Assembly (NCBI GenBank): GCA_015662325.1
Contig: DQUJ01000099.1
Location: 1-8,702, forward strand
Length of the DNA: 8,702 bases
Reading direction: 5' to 3'
Source: Leucothrix mucor
GTDB lineage: Bacteria > Pseudomonadota > Gammaproteobacteria > Thiotrichales > Thiotrichaceae
Under the pieces are notes generated by a model, which was given only the letters and a program-made list of their open reading frames with translations, did not search any database and was not told the DNA's origin. Within the stretch, counting starts at the first letter, position 1. Each line of letters starts with the position of its first letter. A program made the position numbers and the translations under genes. Positions 5,980 to 8,702 of this stretch are shown here, in pieces.

Positions 5980-6036
5980 TGTAGGTCGTGGATTTATCCC
6001 GACAAACTAACTTGTTGGCCTAAAGACCAACCAACA
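5980..6036. repeat. Degenerate two-hairpin palindromic element between dnaA and dnaN
   Basis: Two hairpins lie side by side: GTCGTGGAT with ATCCCGAC (5985-6003, one bulged T) and GTTGGCC with GACCAAC (6014-6031, one mismatch, TAAA loop). The ends TGTAGGT (5980-5986) and ACCAACA (6030-6036) are themselves complementary at six of seven positions. This nested 57-bp layout looks like a dispersed intergenic repeat of the REP or miniature-element kind, in which perfect copies would read roughly GTCGTGGCTTTAGCCACGAC. It may lower or stabilise the dnaA-dnaN readthrough mRNA. A GATAAT at 6071-6076 resembles a -10 box for dnaN but has no convincing -35. Confidence 0.55.
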
Positions 6037-6102
6037 TAAAAACATAACTCTTTGTTGCCATGCTCAGCGTGATAATGCGCTTACAAATTAAAGGTTTTAT
6101 TT

Positions 6103-7209
6103 ATGCAGTTTTCTATCTCTCGTGACAAATTTTTAAAACCCTTACAACTCGTTGTTGGCAGTGTTGCTGGCGGTCGTGCAACGATGCCGATCATGGGTAA
6201 TATTTTATTAGTCGTTAAAGATGGGCTATTAAGCTTAACGGGTACTGATTTAGAAACCGAGTTAATTACAGAAATCGTCTTAGAAGACAGCACTGAAAAT
6301 GGTGACATCACCGTACCAGCGCGTAAATTGTTAGATATTTGTCGTGGCCTGCCAGATTCTTCACAGATTAACTTTCAAGTGAAAAATGAGAAGGTCATTC
6401 TCCGATCGGGGCGTAGTCGTTATTCACTTTCTTCGCTTCCTGCGATTGATTTTCCAAACATTGAATCCTGGAATAGCTTGTGTGAATTTTCTGTTTCCCC
6501 TATTGAATTTAAAAAACTCATTGCATACACGCAATTTGCAATGGCAAGTCAAGATGTGCGCTATTACCTTAACGGCATGTATTTTGAAATTGCGGATAAC
6601 AGTTTGCGCAGTGTGGCAACTGATGGTCATCGTCTTGCATCGTGTATGATTGAACTCGCGGATGGTGTTGCTAATCAATCAGTGATTGTACCCCGCAAAG
6701 GCGTTGTTGAGTTAGTGAAATTACTTGATAGCGACCAAGGTATGATCACACTACAAATTGGGGGGAATAATTTACGCGCGATTATTTCTGGGTTCATCTT
6801 TACCACCAAGCTCGTTGATGGACGTTTTCCTGATTACCGACGCGTTATTCCGCGTAATGGTGATAAAGAACTTATTGCAAGCAGAGAGTCCCTTAAACAA
6901 GCCTTTGCGCGTGCTGCTATTCTTTCTAATGAAAAATTTAGAGGTGTACGTTTAATGCTATCTGAAAATCAATTGAAAATTACAGCGAACAACCCTGAGC
7001 GCGAAGAAGCGGAAGAGTTTGTCGATGTAAATTATGCGTCTGATCCCCTAGAAATTGGCTTTAACGTGACTTATTTATTAGATGTGTTAAATACCTTAAA
7101 AAGTGATCTGGTTAAAATGACGTTGAGCAGCAGCGATCACAGTGCCTTGATTGAATCTATTGAAGGCGATGATAATGCGTTGTATGTGCTCATGCCTATG
7201 CGTTTATAG
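6103..7209 (+). CDS. dnaN: DNA polymerase III beta subunit (sliding clamp)
   Basis: The protein forms the ring-shaped homodimer that holds DNA polymerase III on DNA and docks many repair proteins. Its 368 residues (366 in E. coli) make three repeated clamp domains. Family stretches are clear throughout: TMPIMGNILLVV, LSLTGTDLETEL, VPARKLLDICRGLP, RSGRSRYSLSSLPA, QDVRYYLNGM, TDGHRLA, SVIVPRKGVVEL, KLVDGRFPDYRRVIP, the long RAAILSNEKFRGVRL, LKITANNPEREEAEE and the C-terminal YVLMPMRL, which forms part of the partner-binding pocket. AAAGG lies 8 bases before the ATG. dnaN and recF are 10 bases apart, so they are almost surely co-transcribed. Nothing in the protein looks unusual. Confidence 0.98.
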   Translation: MQFSISRDKFLKPLQLVVGSVAGGRATMPIMGNILLVVKDGLLSLTGTDLETELITEIVLEDSTENGDITVPARKLLDICRGLPDSSQINFQVKNEKVILRSGRSRYSLSSLPAIDFPNIESWNSLCEFSVSPIEFKKLIAYTQFAMASQDVRYYLNGMYFEIADNSLRSVATDGHRLASCMIELADGVANQSVIVPRKGVVELVKLLDSDQGMITLQIGGNNLRAIISGFIFTTKLVDGRFPDYRRVIPRNGDKELIASRESLKQAFARAAILSNEKFRGVRLMLSENQLKITANNPEREEAEEFVDVNYASDPLEIGFNVTYLLDVLNTLKSDLVKMTLSSSDHSALIESIEGDDNALYVLMPMRL

Positions 7210-7219
7210 AAGCGCTATT

Positions 7220-8299
7220 GTGGCGGTTAGTAAGTTACTTATTCATCAATTCCGTAATATTGAAAGTGCAAATGTTGAGTTTAACCCTAAAACAAATATT
7301 ATTTATGGTGACAATGGCAGTGGTAAAACATCACTGCTTGAAGCGCTTTGTTTTATCGGTTTAGGTCGTTCGTTTCGAACACATTTAACCAGTCGCGTCG
7401 TCCATCATCAGCACAAAGAATTTATCCTCTACAGCGAACTTTCTGACGACTTTAAAACGATTCCTATTGGCTTACAAAAATCTAAAAATGGCGACACGAT
7501 CCTTAAAATCGATGGAGCTCAATATCAAAAGCTGTCCACACTGCTCCACCATCTTCCCCTGCAAATTATTACCCCAGAAAGTGTTGATTTGCTCTCTGGA
7601 AGTCCTAAAAATAGACGTGCTTTTGTCGATTGGGGTGTCTTTTATCATGACGTACTCTTTTATGCTAATTGGGTGAGAATAAAACGTTTATTAAAACAGC
7701 GTAATGCCGCTTTAAAGCAATGTAAAACGTACAAAGAGCTTCAAATGTGGGATAATGAGCTTTGTTTTCTTAGTGATAAAATCAGTACACAACGACAAGT
7801 TTATTTTGATTTGTTAGTGCCCATTATCAACGAAATGATAGCTGATTTTTTACCGAGTGTTGAAGTGAGCTGTAAACTGTATTACGGATGGGATCCAAAG
7901 AATAAACCGCTCAGTGCTTATTTTGAAGATAACTTCTCAAGAGAGCTGTTGCTAGGTTATACCACGGTAGGGCCGCAAAAAGCCGATGTGAGATTTAAAG
8001 TCGATGGATTTCCAATTGCAGACGTCTTATCACGCGGTCAGCTTAAACTTTTTGTTTATGCGCTGCGTTTGGCTCAGGGCGTGTTTTTAAATTCATTAGA
8101 TCGCAAACAGTGTGTTTTTCTAATTGATGATTTTAGTTCAGAGCTAGACTCGAACAAGCAAGCCATCTTAGCAAAGCATATTAAAAAGTCAGACGCTCAA
8201 CTTTTTATTACCGCAATAAAAAAACAGAGTATTGACCATTTATTTCAAGAAGATAGCAGTGTGTTTCATGTGAAACAAGGTGTTATTACAAAGCAATAA
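7220..8299 (+). CDS. recF: DNA replication and repair protein RecF
   Basis: RecF is an SMC-like ATPase that acts with RecO and RecR to load RecA at single-strand gaps and help stalled forks restart. From the GTG at 7220 the protein is 359 residues (357 in E. coli). It has FRNIE near the N-terminus, Walker A GDNGSGKT (30-37), RLLKQRNAALK (156-166), the ABC-type signature LSRGQLKL (270-277), Walker B VFLIDDFSSELD (299-310) and a Q/S-rich C-terminal lobe. The GTG was chosen over the longer ATG frame at 7151, which overlaps dnaN by 59 bp and adds a Cys/Met-rich stretch absent from the family; MAVSKLLIHQFRN lines up with E. coli MSLTRLLIRDFRN residue for residue. The ribosome site is weak, which suggests coupling to dnaN. 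gyrB follows after 14 bases. Confidence 0.97.
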   Translation: MAVSKLLIHQFRNIESANVEFNPKTNIIYGDNGSGKTSLLEALCFIGLGRSFRTHLTSRVVHHQHKEFILYSELSDDFKTIPIGLQKSKNGDTILKIDGAQYQKLSTLLHHLPLQIITPESVDLLSGSPKNRRAFVDWGVFYHDVLFYANWVRIKRLLKQRNAALKQCKTYKELQMWDNELCFLSDKISTQRQVYFDLLVPIINEMIADFLPSVEVSCKLYYGWDPKNKPLSAYFEDNFSRELLLGYTTVGPQKADVRFKVDGFPIADVLSRGQLKLFVYALRLAQGVFLNSLDRKQCVFLIDDFSSELDSNKQAILAKHIKKSDAQLFITAIKKQSIDHLFQEDSSVFHVKQGVITKQ

Positions 8300-8313
8300 T
8301 ATAGGAAATATTT

Positions 8314-8702
8314 ATGAGTGAAAACAGTTATGACTCTTCCAGTATTAAAGTCCTAAAAGGACTTGATGCAGTAAGAAAACGTCCAGGCATGTACATCGGA
8401 GATACTGATGACGGCACTGGCTTACATCACATGGTTTTTGAAATTCTTGATAACTCCATTGATGAAGCATTAGCAGGGCATTGCTCTGATATTGTTACTA
8501 CTATCCATACGGATGGCAGTGTTTCTGTTCGCGATGACGGCCGTGGTATTCCGGTTGATATTCATGAAGAAGAAGGTGTTTCGGCTGCCGAAGTTATCAT
8601 GACCATACTACACGCAGGCGGAAAGTTTGATGACAATTCATACAAGGTATCTGGTGGTCTACACGGTGTTGGTGTTTCAGTTGTAAATGCACTGTCTAAA
8701 AA
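8314..8702 (+). CDS. gyrB: DNA gyrase subunit B, N-terminal part (cut by window end)
   Basis: GyrB is the ATPase subunit of the type II topoisomerase that puts negative supercoils into DNA. The 129 residues seen belong to the GHKL ATPase domain: [20 protein letters not shown], then [15 protein letters not shown] with the ATP-site Glu43 and Asn47, the [10 protein letters not shown] loop around Asp74, [20 protein letters not shown], and the lid motif [17 protein letters not shown]. The site reads DNSIDEA where E. coli has DNAIDEA, a common variant. AGGA lies 7 bases before the ATG. The short gap after recF places it last in the visible dnaA-dnaN-recF-gyrB operon. The rest of the gene, including the quinolone-relevant region, lies outside the window. 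Confidence 0.98.
   Translation, partial: MSENSYDSSSIKVLKGLDAVRKRPGMYIGDTDDGTGLHHMVFEILDNSIDEALAGHCSDIVTTIHTDGSVSVRDDGRGIPVDIHEEEGVSAAEVIMTILHAGGKFDDNSYKVSGGLHGVGVSVVNALSK

Noticed and set aside
5994..6002. TTATCCCGA as a DnaA box after dnaA
   Set aside because: It has two mismatches to the box and is better explained as the loop and arm of the repeat hairpin.
7151..7219. An earlier ATG start for recF
   Set aside because: It overlaps dnaN coding sequence and adds a Cys/Met-rich stretch not found in RecF; the GTG at 7220 matches the family N-terminus exactly.
1..8702. CRISPR arrays, tRNA or rRNA genes, phage or toxin-antitoxin modules
   Set aside because: I saw no regularly spaced repeats, no tRNA cloverleaf and no such protein motifs; apart from the dead Rpn gene the window is core genome.

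Overview
This window is the dnaA-proximal core of a gammaproteobacterial chromosome with low GC content. The evidence is the two gene clusters found in it: a leftward rpmH-rnpA-yidD-yidC block and a rightward dnaA-dnaN-recF-gyrB block that diverge from one intergenic region. The proteins match the gammaproteobacterial versions in length and motif (a 44-residue L34, a 566-residue YidC with a large periplasmic domain, a GyrB N-terminus almost the same as in enterobacteria). I cannot name the genus from the sequence alone.

Layout from left to right. Positions 1-804 hold the 3' part of glyS (glycyl-tRNA synthetase beta subunit), closed by a hairpin terminator. Positions 849-1461 hold a decayed gene on the minus strand for an Rpn-type PD-(D/E)XK nuclease/'transposase' family protein. 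It has three in-frame stops, one frameshift and a lost 3' end, and only a 107-residue piece of it remains as an open frame. After a terminator at 1527-1555 comes the leftward block yidC, yidD, rnpA and rpmH (1575-4066). The 455-bp region 4067-4521 holds two minus-strand promoters for rpmH, several DnaA-box-like sites, a cluster of GATC sites and a 13-mer like those of enterobacterial oriC. It is a candidate replication origin and/or a dnaA autoregulatory region. The rightward block dnaA, dnaN, recF and gyrB (gyrB cut by the window end) fills 4522-8702. The 195-bp dnaA-dnaN gap carries remnants of small palindromic intergenic repeats.

How the genes work together. The leftward block makes ribosomal protein L34, the protein subunit of RNase P, and two factors for inserting proteins into the inner membrane. 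The rightward block makes the replication initiator, the sliding clamp, a recombination mediator that loads RecA at gaps, and a gyrase subunit. GlyS belongs to translation. The usual neighbour of yidC, mnmE, is missing here; a convergent glyS and a dead nuclease gene sit in its place.

I found no new multi-gene system. The points most worth a second look are the hidden Rpn pseudogene, departures from the family consensus in the DnaA ATP-binding site, a perfect hairpin that buries the rnpA start codon, the origin-like intergenic region, and the degraded repeat element between dnaA and dnaN.
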